From Salinimonas profundi (GTDB lineage Bacteria; Pseudomonadota; Gammaproteobacteria; Enterobacterales; Alteromonadaceae): a stretch of DNA of 64,000 bases. Shown here piece by piece: positions 1 through 8,793 of this stretch. The notes under the pieces were generated by a model. The model did no database searches. It saw only the letters and a list, made by a program, of their open reading frames with translations, and was not told where the DNA came from. The stretch lies in contig NZ_JABBXD010000003.1 of the NCBI RefSeq assembly GCF_014750655.1, positions 248,001 through 312,000 on the forward strand. Reading direction: 5' to 3'. Within the stretch, counting starts at the first letter, position 1, and each line of letters starts with the position of its first letter. The position numbers and the translations under genes are program-made.

Positions 1-704
1 GAGACCTCACGCCACTCGTCGTCGATGAAACGGTAAATTTTCTTGTCGCCACTTTCGTCGGTACCTATCGCCATTTTCAGATTACCCTGCTTATCAGCAA
101 AGAAACTGGCTTGCTGAGCCGGCGCAAGAGTCACCGGTTTGAGCAGACGCCCTGTATAAATATCCAACTTGTGAATTGATGCGTAGCGATAATTACCTTC
201 CGACATAGGGGTGGAAGAGATAAGAATGTGCCGTTTATCATCTGGCAAAATACTGATTATTTCAGCCCAGCCCTCGGTTGCCTGTTTACGACGAATTTTA
301 GTATCCATGCGCTCTTGCACAGTGAATCCGTAAATCATCTCACCTTGCGTACCATCGTAGTTAACAGCGTACAGCTCTCCATAGTTTGACGATTCCGTCT
401 GCCAGGGTTTACGCCGCCATATCTCCAATACAATTCTTTCGTTATTTCCCCAATAGAAGTTTCCGACATCACCGCGGGTACCCAGACTAGCTCCTCCAAG
501 AACAGAAAAGTCTTTAAGATTGAACACAGCAAGGTTTCTGGCTCCTTTATCGTCAAAGCTAACGGCAAGTTTGGTACCGTCGGGGGAAAGCTTCGCACTT
601 TGATAGGTATAGTTTTTGGCTATATCCTTAACGGTAAATGTTGCTTCACTGGAAACTGAAAAAAAAGTAAGTGAAATTATGATAAGCAGGTGTAGATACT
701 TCAT
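1..704 (-). CDS. S9-family peptidase, N-terminal part (cut by window edge)
   Basis: The reading frame is open from an ATG at 704 to the window edge, giving about 234 residues. It starts with a hydrophobic signal peptide (about residues 1-20), so the product is probably exported. After it come motifs typical of the N-terminal beta-propeller of prolyl-oligopeptidase-family enzymes: AKLSPDGTKLAVSFDDKGARN near residue 40, then FYWGNNERIVL and a repeated strand-turn pattern. The catalytic alpha/beta-hydrolase domain would lie beyond the edge and cannot be seen. The family cleaves peptides next to proline or acts as dipeptidyl or acylaminoacyl peptidases; which of these applies is unknown. It is divergent from yicC, with about 210 bases between them. 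The family call is inferred from the propeller-like pattern only. Confidence 0.7.
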   Translation of the reverse strand, partial: MKYLHLLIIISLTFFSVSSEATFTVKDIAKNYTYQSAKLSPDGTKLAVSFDDKGARNLAVFNLKDFSVLGGASLGTRGDVGNFYWGNNERIVLEIWRRKPWQTESSNYGELYAVNYDGTQGEMIYGFTVQERMDTKIRRKQATEGWAEIISILPDDKRHILISSTPMSEGNYRYASIHKLDIYTGRLLKPVTLAPAQQASFFADKQGNLKMAIGTDESGDKKIYRFIDDEWREV

Positions 705-914
705 GTTGACGTCCGTGTGCATGTTTTTTGCGAGTTTATTATTATATATCGAGCAAAGCATACGAAAAGGTGATTTGCGATTCAATATCCCCTGTACCAA
801 ATTTAATAAAGCGCGTGGATGGCAGTAAAAACAATGATTGCTAGTCATTATCTATCGACTTCACGTATCATCAAGCAATAGCATCTAATTCGCTGATCAA
901 AAAAGGCTATTCCT

Positions 915-1778
915 ATGATTTACAGTATGACCGCATTCGCCCGTAACGAAATCAAACAAGACTGGGGTTCGGTAGTGTGGGAAATCCGCTCTGTGAACCA
1001 GCGTTTTCTTGAAACTTATTTTCGTTTACCTGAACAATTTCGATCGTTTGAACCGATGCTCCGCGAGCGCTTTCGCAAACGCTTGCATCGCGGCAAAGTA
1101 GAATGCAGTTTGCGCTTTGCACCCTCAGAGAATGCGCAGTCCACACTTACACTCAACGAGGACCTGGCAAAACAGGTTTTGCATGCCGCGGACTGGGTGC
1201 AATCTCACGGTCAGTCCACCGGCGTGAATCCGATGGATGTATTGCGTTGGCCCGGCGTCATTGCGGCTGAGGAAACCGATATGGATACCATTCACAGCGA
1301 CACAATGAGTGGCTTTGATACCGCACTGGATCAGTTTATTGAGGCAAGAGAAGCCGAAGGTAAAACACTGAGATCGCTTATAGAGCAACGTCTGGATAGT
1401 ATTGAAACCGAAGTCGCTACCGTAAAAGAAAAAATGCCTGAAATCATGCAGTGGCAGCGCGAACGCATTCAGACACGTTTTGAAGAGGCAAAAATAGAAT
1501 TAGATGAAGGGCGTTTTGAGCAGGAAATGATCATGCTCGCGCAGAAGGTCGATGTGGCCGAGGAAATTGATCGTCTAAATTCACACGTTAATGAAACACG
1601 TAACATTCTTAAAAAAGGTGGTGCGTGTGGTCGCAGGCTGGACTTCATGATGCAGGAGTTCAACCGTGAAGCGAATACACTGGGTTCCAAATCAATCAGC
1701 ACAGCGATCACGCAATCAGCCGTTGAGCTAAAAGTTTTGATAGAGCAAATGCGCGAGCAGATCCAGAATATTGAGTAG
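915..1778 (+). CDS. yicC: YicC/YloC family endoribonuclease
   Basis: The product is 287 residues, the usual length for YicC. The N-terminal MIYSMTAFAR and the IRSVNQRFLE stretch (about residues 25-34) are family hallmarks. The C-terminal half has the DUF1732-type segment with EEIDRLNSH and GRRLDFMMQEFNREANTLGSK. YicC proteins are endoribonucleases; in Escherichia coli YicC is linked to turnover of small RNAs and to stationary-phase survival. An AAAGG ribosome-binding site sits about 9 bases before the ATG. The gene stands alone between a divergent peptidase and a convergent TonB receptor. The family call is firm; the RNA targets here are unknown. Confidence 0.95.
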   Translation: MIYSMTAFARNEIKQDWGSVVWEIRSVNQRFLETYFRLPEQFRSFEPMLRERFRKRLHRGKVECSLRFAPSENAQSTLTLNEDLAKQVLHAADWVQSHGQSTGVNPMDVLRWPGVIAAEETDMDTIHSDTMSGFDTALDQFIEAREAEGKTLRSLIEQRLDSIETEVATVKEKMPEIMQWQRERIQTRFEEAKIELDEGRFEQEMIMLAQKVDVAEEIDRLNSHVNETRNILKKGGACGRRLDFMMQEFNREANTLGSKSISTAITQSAVELKVLIEQMREQIQNIE

Positions 1779-1862
1779 CGTAATCACACCGATAGCGGCA
1801 CACTACTGAAACCGTCTTTTAGTCAGATTTTGCTTTCGTCTGGGCGTTAGATAATTCTTGAT

Positions 1863-1892
1863 ACTGGCTGCATTTATAATCTTGCAGCCAGT
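1863..1892. terminator. Perfect 10-bp hairpin between convergent genes
   Basis: ACTGGCTGCA (1863-1872) pairs perfectly with TGCAGCCAGT (1883-1892) around a 10-base loop. It lies between the convergent yicC and TonB-receptor genes, so a termination role is plausible. Neither side has a T-run, so it is not a standard intrinsic terminator. Confidence 0.4.
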
Positions 1893-1918
1893 GCATGCTT
1901 GGCGATACTTCTATATTA

Positions 1919-4021
1919 TCAGAAACGATAATTGACGCTTACGCGGTAGCTTCGTGGCTCCCCGGGCATCGTCCAGATTGCCGAATAGGAGCTTGGATAG
2001 TATTTTTCGTCAAATAGATTAGTGACGTTTAACTGCAGTGTCGTATCGGCTGTGATCTCAAATCGCGAAAAAACATTTACCAGCGTGTAATCAGGCAGAA
2101 TGTAGCTGGGATCGATGGTTTCTCCTAATCGTTTCCCCACATATTGCACGTTGCCGCCCCATGAGGTTGATTTTCCCATTAATACCGTATCGTGAATCAG
2201 AGACAGAGTAGCGTTATGCTTTGGAATGTTTATTAAGCGACTTCCTTTAGGGATATTCACTCCCCAGTCAGCGTTTGTAATCTGATTTGCAGTTTTTGCA
2301 TCAGTATAGGCGTAAGACAAAGAGGTCCGAATATTCTCAGTAAAATACGCCTTAAGATCAATTTCTACACCCTGACTGTCTGCTTTTCCGAGTGCGGCGG
2401 AAAAACCGGAATTGAGTGGATCTGCTGTAAGAATATTACTTTTTTCTGCGCGAAAAAGCGCTACTGTGCCCTCAAACATCGCCGATTCAAACTTGCTGCC
2501 AACTTCAAAGGATTCGCTTTCTTCCGGCACGAAAGCATTACCTTGCGCATTCGCTCCTGTATTAGGCTGAAAACCTTCAGAGTAGCTTGCGTACAGACTC
2601 ACAGCTTCGTCCCATAGATACACAATACCGGCACGGGGACTAAAAACACTTTGCTGCTGATTAACAACGGTCTGTGCTTTATGATTTTCAATGGTTTGCT
2701 TAAAATCGTCGAATCGGCCGCCGACCTGTAGCTTCACTCTCTGAGAAAGATCTATCTGGTTTTGCACATAAAAACCGTAATTTTCCTGTTTTTCGCTCTG
2801 GTCATACAGTAATGACCTTGCTGGCGCTTGTTGTCCGTAAACAGGATTAAAAATGTTGATCGCATAGTCGGTAGTCCCTGCAGCGGGACGGTAGCGTGTC
2901 CAGTACTTATCAAAATTGAAGTGATAGTAATCTGCACCTATCAGTAGATGATGAGTGATAATGCCGGTATCTACACTACCGCTGAGTTCAAGGCGACCTG
3001 AAAAATCAGATGTATCGAAGTTTCGATAGCTGTGCTGACGACTTAAGGTCTCTCCATCAGTAAATAGTTGCTGTCGCCCCTTTACCAGTTCAGCATCACT
3101 GGAAAATCCCGTTAGCTGCGTATCACGATAACTTAGTCCTGCCAGCAGGCTCCAGTCATTTAAATCATGCTCAAGAGTCAACTGATGGCCCAGAACATCT
3201 ACCTGGTTGGGCCCATCCGACGGCTCTCCCAGAAACCGTTCAGCCGGTAGTAACTCAGGATTGCCTTCCAATGCAACAATACCTCTGTCAAAAGGCACTT
3301 GTTGATCTAAATATTCAGCTTCGTAACGCAGCCGTGTTTTCGCATTTACCAGCCACAACAACGATGGCGTCAGTGCAATCTTTTTAGAATCCACAGGCAC
3401 TCTGAAACTGCCGTTGTCCTCATAAGCACCGTTCATTCGTACAGCAACATTGTCGCTCAGTGCAGACGTGTAGTCGCCTTCGAGGCGATACTGGTCCCAG
3501 CGTCCGACCGATGCCTGTAAGTAGCCCGCCCGGTCAAACTGCGGTTTCTTGGTGATAATATTGATAGTGCCTCCTGGTTCGGAGCGACCGTATAATGCTG
3601 AACCTGGCCCTTTTAGCACTTCAATGCGTTCAACGTTTGTCATGTCCCGGGTGCCACCAAACCCGCGCCCCGCATTGAAGCCATTAACCAGATAGCCGGA
3701 AGGAACGTTTTCATCTCCGGTAAAACCGCGTATCGCAAAGGCATTCCACATACCACCGAAATTGTTTTGCTTGCTCACCGATGCTGCGAGGGTTAACGCT
3801 GAAGAAAAATCGGTTATTGCCAGGTTTTCCAGCTGCTCAGATAAAACTGTGTCGACCGCCTGAGGTTGCGACTTTAAGGGTACATCTGCGCGAAAAGGCA
3901 GACGAACGCTGGTTACTCTGACATGCTCAATATCGCTGGTGTCACTGGCAAAAGAAAACGGCGTAGCGCCGATGATAAGCGATACAGTAAGAATAAGCTT
4001 CAAAGGGGGGTTAAAAAGCAT
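1919..4021 (-). CDS. TonB-dependent siderophore receptor
   Basis: The 700-residue product has a signal peptide (about 1-25), then a plug domain and a 22-strand-type barrel ending in aromatic Phe, as outer-membrane receptors do. The segment EHVRVTS near residue 32 fits a TonB box. The plug carries VERIEVLKGPGSALYGRSEPGGTIN, with its GPGS and GGTINIITK signatures of the siderophore-receptor class, and the C-terminus has LNVTNLFDEKYY. It should import a ferric siderophore across the outer membrane using TonB-ExbBD energy. The likely Fur site about 140 bases upstream supports iron repression. The ligand cannot be told from sequence, and no biosynthetic or permease genes lie beside it. The start codon lacks a strong ribosome-binding site. 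Confidence 0.93.
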   Translation of the reverse strand: MLFNPPLKLILTVSLIIGATPFSFASDTSDIEHVRVTSVRLPFRADVPLKSQPQAVDTVLSEQLENLAITDFSSALTLAASVSKQNNFGGMWNAFAIRGFTGDENVPSGYLVNGFNAGRGFGGTRDMTNVERIEVLKGPGSALYGRSEPGGTINIITKKPQFDRAGYLQASVGRWDQYRLEGDYTSALSDNVAVRMNGAYEDNGSFRVPVDSKKIALTPSLLWLVNAKTRLRYEAEYLDQQVPFDRGIVALEGNPELLPAERFLGEPSDGPNQVDVLGHQLTLEHDLNDWSLLAGLSYRDTQLTGFSSDAELVKGRQQLFTDGETLSRQHSYRNFDTSDFSGRLELSGSVDTGIITHHLLIGADYYHFNFDKYWTRYRPAAGTTDYAINIFNPVYGQQAPARSLLYDQSEKQENYGFYVQNQIDLSQRVKLQVGGRFDDFKQTIENHKAQTVVNQQQSVFSPRAGIVYLWDEAVSLYASYSEGFQPNTGANAQGNAFVPEESESFEVGSKFESAMFEGTVALFRAEKSNILTADPLNSGFSAALGKADSQGVEIDLKAYFTENIRTSLSYAYTDAKTANQITNADWGVNIPKGSRLINIPKHNATLSLIHDTVLMGKSTSWGGNVQYVGKRLGETIDPSYILPDYTLVNVFSRFEITADTTLQLNVTNLFDEKYYPSSYSAIWTMPGEPRSYRVSVNYRF

Positions 4022-4143
4022 AAAACGTTCGGCTCCACCATGAACATAATAAAGAGTGATGAATAAAAGTACTGCGAGTAATTAAACTGTCTTCAAGCAA
4101 GAAAATGACAGAGGCAATTTCTTGCTATAGATAATGCTACTGG

Positions 4144-4177
4144 CAATGATTATCATTTGCAAATGATAATCGTTATC
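4144..4177 (-). promoter_or_regulatory. Fur box (overlapping operator) upstream of the TonB receptor
   Basis: The stretch GCAAATGATAATCGTTATC (4159-4177) closely matches the 19-bp Fur consensus. It overlaps an inverted repeat in which ATGATTATCATTT faces AAATGATAATCGT, so two offset Fur dimers could bind. The site is 120-155 bases upstream of the receptor start. The consensus is established knowledge; binding here is inferred. The rest of the 578-base gap 4022-4599 shows no convincing gene or hairpin. Confidence 0.85.
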
Positions 4178-4599
4178 AAGTGAATCAACAGGTGCGCTCT
4201 TTCTCAGACTTATTTTCAGGCTGTCCATATGTGCTGCCGGTTGGTAAGGCCAGAATAGACATAACGGATTAATCCAGGTCTGTTTTAGACAGTTTTTCAG
4301 GTAGATAAATGTTAGTGATGGGGCTAACTCAGATCACTGTAGCGGATGAATGATAAAAGTAAAAAGGGGATTGATGCGCACATTTTGAACGTTGCATTAA
4401 TTACTTTAGCCGTGACTGCAAATACGATTCAGCAAATTGCCTGAGGCGCGATTTCGGCAGAGGCGTCCGGTGGTCGACCGCTAATCCAGACGTCTAGCCG
4501 AAGCTTAATCACGCCTTTAATGGCTGCTTGAGTAACTGCATATCCGATTACCTAATATACTCAGTGCCATATAAGGCTTATTAGCCGCCTGCTGCGTTT

Positions 4600-5160
4600 T
4601 TACTGTTGCTGCCTGATAACCAGTCTGCCGGGTTCGATTGCGAGCGTCAGCGGCATACTGGCGGCCATATTCATTAGTGTGCTTCGGGTATCAAGTTCAT
4701 AAACAGGATGTGTTGCCAGATATCCGTTAAATAGCGTCATAAATTTATCACTTACCGGTGCCAGATTTCCCCGGTATCCATTTGCCTCAATCGTGCTGTC
4801 CAGTAATCGCAATGAGCGTACAAAAATGGCTTTTTTATCTGCATCGTAAAAGGGCTGTCCTTCTATCTGCAAATTCACATCAGCAGGATACGTAAATCCG
4901 AATGCTTTAACGGTCGCCGTTGCTTTGGTTTGAAGCATCACTACTTGTCTGTTGTCCGGCCCCACCTGAATATCCATTTCAGAAACATTCAGCTCCAGCG
5001 GAATACCAGCCAGAGAAACTTCCCTTTTGAGCTCTGAGACCTGGTCGTTCAATGACGATTTCAGTTCATTCTCGCTGATGCTGTAGCTTGATAAGTCATT
5101 AATAGCCGCACAACCTGACAGCATTAAAAAGACACTTAGCATTCCAACAAAATTTTTCAT
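4600..5160 (-). CDS. DUF1439 lipoprotein, YceB-like
   Basis: The 186-residue product starts with a lipoprotein signal peptide with lipobox LSGC (Cys at residue 17), so it should be lipid-anchored, probably at the outer membrane. The rest fits the DUF1439/YceB pattern: an amphipathic helix SENELKSSLNDQVSELKRE, then alternating strands ending in LAIEPGRLVIRQQ. Proteins of this family have a hydrophobic pocket fold resembling lipid-binding tubular proteins, and their function is not settled. It is divergent from the NTF2-like gene at 5250, with about 90 bases between. The family assignment is by pattern recognition. Confidence 0.8.
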   Translation of the reverse strand: MKNFVGMLSVFLMLSGCAAINDLSSYSISENELKSSLNDQVSELKREVSLAGIPLELNVSEMDIQVGPDNRQVVMLQTKATATVKAFGFTYPADVNLQIEGQPFYDADKKAIFVRSLRLLDSTIEANGYRGNLAPVSDKFMTLFNGYLATHPVYELDTRSTLMNMAASMPLTLAIEPGRLVIRQQQ

Positions 5161-5249
5161 TCAGGTACTCCGTTCAGGTGGCGATGGCATTTGTCTGCTA
5201 TGGTACGAATAACGAAAGCTACCTGTAATACGATCATAAGGAAACAAAC

Positions 5250-5717
5250 GTGCTAAAACGAATCGCAATGGTCTTGCTACTTTTACAGATTGGATACGCC
5301 TACGCCGATGACAAAACTCAGATTGATAACGTGTTAAATGAATTGCACGACAGTGCCGCTAACGCCGATATGAATACTTATTTTTCCCTTTACGCTGATG
5401 ACGCGGTATTTATTGGCACCGATGCTTCTGAAATATGGTCACTAGACGCTTTTAAAGCCTACGCTGAGCCAGTGTTTTCATCAGGCAAGGGTTGGACGTA
5501 CATGCCTGCTAAACGACACATTACAGTCTCAGACTCAGCACAAACCGCATGGTTTGTGGAAATGCTACACAGTGAGACTTATGGCACAACGCGAGGGACA
5601 GGTGTATTAGTGAAGTCCGATGGCAGGTGGAAAATCGCGCAGTATCATCTGACCATTCCAATTCCTAATGCTATCGCAAAGGACGTTACATCAAAAATTA
5701 AAGCGATGGAAAACTGA
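5250..5717 (+). CDS. Secreted NTF2-like (SnoaL/DUF4440-type) protein
   Basis: This 155-residue protein starts at GTG; an AAGGA ribosome-binding site 7 bases upstream supports that start. Residues 1-19 form a signal peptide ending at AYA, so it is probably periplasmic. The mature part has the cone-shaped NTF2-like pattern: an initial helix with DNVLNELHDSAANADMNTYFSLYADDAVFIGTDA, a central WSLDAFKAYAEPVF, and final strands GTGVLVKSDGRWKIAQYHLTIPIPN. Members range from enzymes to ligand-binding proteins, and no catalytic residues point to a specific reaction. Its neighbours are unrelated envelope lipoproteins. Confidence 0.8.
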   Translation: MLKRIAMVLLLLQIGYAYADDKTQIDNVLNELHDSAANADMNTYFSLYADDAVFIGTDASEIWSLDAFKAYAEPVFSSGKGWTYMPAKRHITVSDSAQTAWFVEMLHSETYGTTRGTGVLVKSDGRWKIAQYHLTIPIPNAIAKDVTSKIKAMEN

Positions 5718-5769
5718 CAGCGCTGTTAAGAGTGATAATGAAAAAATCCTGGTCATTGAACAATTAAAA

Positions 5770-5785
5770 GGGCGCCATAGCGCCC
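5770..5785 (-). terminator. Intrinsic terminator of the OmpA-family gene
   Basis: Read leftward, GGGCGC-TATG-GCGCCC is followed by TTTT. It lies just after the stop codon of the OmpA-family lipoprotein gene and about 50 bases past the convergent NTF2-like gene. Confidence 0.8.
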
Positions 5786-5793
5786 TGGTCTCA

Positions 5794-6435
5794 TCAGGTA
5801 TTATTTTGCGTGAGAGGCTGAATCTGCAGCTCGACGCGCCGATTCTGCTGACGATTGGATGCGCTGGTATTGGCCACTTTGGGCTGATATTCGCCCATAC
5901 CCACCGTGGTAATCCGCTTTGGATTGACATTAAACGATGTCAGCAGGTTCTTAACTGACATTGCGCGACGCTCTGATAAAGACTGATTATACTGCTCAGA
6001 CCCCGTATCATCGGTGTGCCCTTTAATCATCAGTACCGTTTTTTCGTACTCATTGATAACTTTCGCAACATCGCTAAGAACAGGATTAAACTGCCCATTG
6101 ATTGCGGCACTGTCCGTAGCAAACGTGATGTCACCCGGCATGATCAGGTTTAAATTATCGCCTTCGCGCACAACCTGAACGCCCGTATCAGATAACTCAT
6201 TACGAAGCTCTTCTTCTTGACGATCCATGTAGTTACCGATAGCACCACCAGCAATTGCGCCTACAGCGGCCCCCCAGGCATATCGGCTTTTATCATTATC
6301 ACCCGTTGCTTTACCCAACAGAGCGCCTGCCACAGCACCTATCGCTGCGCCTTTCTGAGTATTTGAAGGATTACTGGCACATCCAGCCAGGCTAACAGCA
6401 GCAGCGACTACGCCGGCAATAAGTGTTTTCTTCAT
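5794..6435 (-). CDS. OmpA-family lipoprotein with glycine zipper (YiaD-like)
   Basis: I choose the ATG at 6435 (213 residues), which has GAGG 6 bases upstream and begins a lipoprotein signal with lipobox LAGC. The ATG 18 bases further out has no such site. Residues about 25-70 are a glycine-zipper segment (GAAIGAVAGALLGKATGDN and GAAVGAIAGGAIGNYMDRQ). The C-terminal half is an OmpA-like domain with INEYEKTVLMIKGHTDDTGS and NLLTSFNVNPKRITTVGMGE, ending NRQQNRRVELQI, which binds diaminopimelate in peptidoglycan. It probably anchors outer membrane to cell wall, like E. coli YiaD. It stands alone and has its own terminator. Confidence 0.9.
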   Translation of the reverse strand: MKKTLIAGVVAAAVSLAGCASNPSNTQKGAAIGAVAGALLGKATGDNDKSRYAWGAAVGAIAGGAIGNYMDRQEEELRNELSDTGVQVVREGDNLNLIMPGDITFATDSAAINGQFNPVLSDVAKVINEYEKTVLMIKGHTDDTGSEQYNQSLSERRAMSVKNLLTSFNVNPKRITTVGMGEYQPKVANTSASNRQQNRRVELQIQPLTQNNT

Positions 6436-6615
6436 AACATCCTCGTTAATCATGGTATATTAGTTACATTACTGACAATGTAATACATTGTAATGATTAC
6501 GGTTTGCAAGAGCTGTTCCACCCCTCAAACATGCGTATCACCAACCATACCATGCGAAGATGAACGAAGTTTGAACGAAAAATACTTTCTATCGAAAAGT
6601 GGCGTAGGAATATGG

Positions 6616-7791
6616 CTACACCTGTACCATCCGGTGGAAAAAAGTATTGAAATCAATATTGTAATCGCTGGCAACAACTGCCTGTTCAATGTGGATGCGA
6701 TCATCTGTTGAAAGGTCAATATCTTTGGGTTCAAGAAAATGGTTTCCGCCCAGAGAATAAAATACTTTCACTACGGGTTTAGCCAGGGATGCGTTTTGCT
6801 TTAGCACCATCGCGAGCTTTTGGTTACTGAGCTTTACAAGACTGCCTACAGGAAAGACGCCCATGCATTTGATAAACTGGTCCAATAGCGCCTTATCAAG
6901 GCGCTCAGGAGCCTCGCTGAGCAGAATTTTGATCGCCTTTTGCGAGGACATGCCCGCCTTGTAGCAACGATCGGCCGTTAGTGCATCAAACATATCAGCG
7001 ATAGCCAGCATGCGACCATCCTGTGAGATATCTTCTGCTTGCTTACCCAATGGATAGCCACGCCCATCCAGACGCTCATGATGTTCGCTGACAACACGAA
7101 TAAGATGAGGTGCGATAGTCGCTGATTTCAGAGCCTCAACACCATATGTGACATGCTTTTTCATCTCTTCCATTTCAACATCGGTCAGCCGGCCCGGCTT
7201 ATGCAAAATTGCATCGTCAATCTGGATTTTTCCTAAATCATGTAAAAATCCAGCGTAAGCCAGTTCCTGGATCGCTTCATTATCCATTCCAATATGCCGT
7301 GCGAAATTAGCCAGAATAATGGCCACATTTAATGAGTGTTCTAACAGATAGTCATCTTTTTCTTTTATCTTAGTAAGACAAAGCAACGCATCAGGGTTTC
7401 GATCCATCGATGCCACTAGCTGCTGAGAAAACTCCCGGGGAATTTGCTCGTCAAAGGCTAACCCCTTACTCACCGCATTCAGCAATACTTTCTGAATATA
7501 CTTCCCTTTACGATGTAATTTTTCTGCGGTAACAATTTCCGCAGCAAAGGTTGTTTTGGCCGTACTTTGCTTTTTTGATGACACGTTTGCAGAAGCAGGC
7601 CCGTCTTGCCGGGGCAATTCAACCTGAAGCTTTTTAACACCTTTTTTCTTGAGCGCCTGAATAACATCTTCTGAAGACACCCGGCCACTGGAGGTCACTT
7701 TAACGGACCCGTTTTGCTCGATAATCTTTTTGACTATCATGCCGGGTCGAAGCTGGTTGATGGAAATATTCTTTACAACTGACTGACTCAT
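6616..7791 (-). CDS. HD-GYP domain cyclic-di-GMP phosphodiesterase
   Basis: The 391-residue protein has an N-terminal DUF3391 domain (about 1-115) and an HD-GYP domain (about 130-330). Visible active-site residues are His152, the HDLGK motif at 184-188, the paired His of HHERLDGRGYP at 237-247, and DMFDALTADR. All metal ligands and the GYP signature are intact, so it should hydrolyse cyclic-di-GMP. There is no signal peptide or membrane segment, so it is cytosolic. DUF3391 may act as a regulatory input. It sits alone between an OmpA-family gene and the alkyltransferase-like gene, so the context gives no specific output. Confidence 0.93.
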   Translation of the reverse strand: MSQSVVKNISINQLRPGMIVKKIIEQNGSVKVTSSGRVSSEDVIQALKKKGVKKLQVELPRQDGPASANVSSKKQSTAKTTFAAEIVTAEKLHRKGKYIQKVLLNAVSKGLAFDEQIPREFSQQLVASMDRNPDALLCLTKIKEKDDYLLEHSLNVAIILANFARHIGMDNEAIQELAYAGFLHDLGKIQIDDAILHKPGRLTDVEMEEMKKHVTYGVEALKSATIAPHLIRVVSEHHERLDGRGYPLGKQAEDISQDGRMLAIADMFDALTADRCYKAGMSSQKAIKILLSEAPERLDKALLDQFIKCMGVFPVGSLVKLSNQKLAMVLKQNASLAKPVVKVFYSLGGNHFLEPKDIDLSTDDRIHIEQAVVASDYNIDFNTFFHRMVQV

Positions 7792-7841
7792 CGATTACTT
7801 AAGACTAAAAAAGTAAGTTAGTTGAGGGTAGCTTATCTTCA

Positions 7842-8180
7842 TTACCCCGACAATTCATGGAGCAATAAATATAATGTTGGCTGCCACAAAAAACGTTTAA
7901 TATTTACCCTTTTTGCGGTGACCACGACACCTTCTGCCAATAACTTATTTTGCTGCGTTACAGCGCTGTTACCATCTACGGCTATCTGACCATTGGCCCT
8001 CACCACCCGATGCCATGGTAAATTAAGATGCGAGGGCGCTGTTCTTAGCAATCGGCCCACTAGTCTGGCACGACCGGGCAATCCTGCCAGGTCGGCCACC
8101 TGCCCATAGGTCGCCACACAACCAGATGGGATAAGCGAAACAACGTGATAAATTTGCTGGTGGCCAGAACGCTGGGGCAT
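7842..8180 (-). CDS. Alkyltransferase-like protein (MGMT family, Trp variant)
   Basis: This 112-residue protein is the DNA-binding half of the O6-methylguanine-DNA methyltransferase family. It has IPSGCVATYGQVADLAGLPGRARLVGRLLR at about residues 17-47. The active-site motif, normally PCHRV, reads PWHRV at about 75-79, so the alkyl-accepting cysteine is replaced by tryptophan. This is the mark of alkyltransferase-like (ATL) proteins, which bind O6-alkylguanine without repairing it and hand the lesion to nucleotide excision repair. It is divergent from the DTW gene at 8218, with 37 bases between. Confidence 0.9.
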   Translation of the reverse strand: MPQRSGHQQIYHVVSLIPSGCVATYGQVADLAGLPGRARLVGRLLRTAPSHLNLPWHRVVRANGQIAVDGNSAVTQQNKLLAEGVVVTAKRVNIKRFLWQPTLYLLLHELSG

Positions 8181-8217
8181 AATTAAAGTAACTGTAGCTT
8201 CAACAGGTCGATAAGTA

Positions 8218-8790
8218 ATGCGAATTTATTGCAGTGCATGTGGGTATCCTAAAACAACGTGCTTGTGCCCTTATGTAATTACCAGTGATGCACCTGCAAA
8301 AATTGTAATATTACAGCACCATCGTGAAGTCAGCCATGCAAAAAATACTGCCCGTTTGGTTTCACTGGGACTGCGTAATACGATCTTGGTCTCTGGCAGA
8401 ACCGCGGAAGATTTCTCGCAAATTGCGAGTGAAATTGATTTAAAAACCAGCGCGTTGATTTATCCGGGCGACAAAAGCCGGTCAATTGAAAGCGCCGCAT
8501 TTACTGCACACGTGCCCCGGACCCTGATATTTCTTGACGGCTCATGGCGTCAGGCTTATGCCTTATATTCACAACTGCCATGGCTTTCTGCACTGCCACA
8601 GTGGTGTTTTAATCATGCACCAGAAAGTGACTATACTATCCGGCACACCACACAGCCGAACAGCCTGTCCACACTGGAAGCGGTCGCTTACACACTGAAA
8701 ACGGGCTATGCCTTTAATACAGCGCCATTGTTGGCCTTACAATCAGCCTTACAAAACAGCTGGCAGGGACCGGCGCATCACAGACGCTGA
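8218..8790 (+). CDS. DTW-domain protein, probable tRNA-uridine aminocarboxypropyltransferase
   Basis: The 190-residue protein begins with a four-cysteine zinc-binding segment (YCSACGYPKTTCLCPY, residues 4-19). It continues with the family's ILQHHREVSHAKNTARL (about 50-66), and LIYPGDKS and LIFLDGSWRQA further on. The last corresponds to the DTW signature but reads DGSW, a variant seen in part of the family. DTW proteins such as TapT attach a 3-amino-3-carboxypropyl group from S-adenosylmethionine to a tRNA uridine. The C-terminus carries the usual LSTLEAVAYTL. It is convergent with the membrane protein at 8794, with only three bases between them. Confidence 0.88.
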   Translation: MRIYCSACGYPKTTCLCPYVITSDAPAKIVILQHHREVSHAKNTARLVSLGLRNTILVSGRTAEDFSQIASEIDLKTSALIYPGDKSRSIESAAFTAHVPRTLIFLDGSWRQAYALYSQLPWLSALPQWCFNHAPESDYTIRHTTQPNSLSTLEAVAYTLKTGYAFNTAPLLALQSALQNSWQGPAHHRR

Positions 8791-8793
8791 AAC

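Noticed and set aside
5668..5958. 96-residue plus-strand frame over the OmpA-gene terminator
   Set aside because: It is antisense to the OmpA-family gene and has no codon or domain support.
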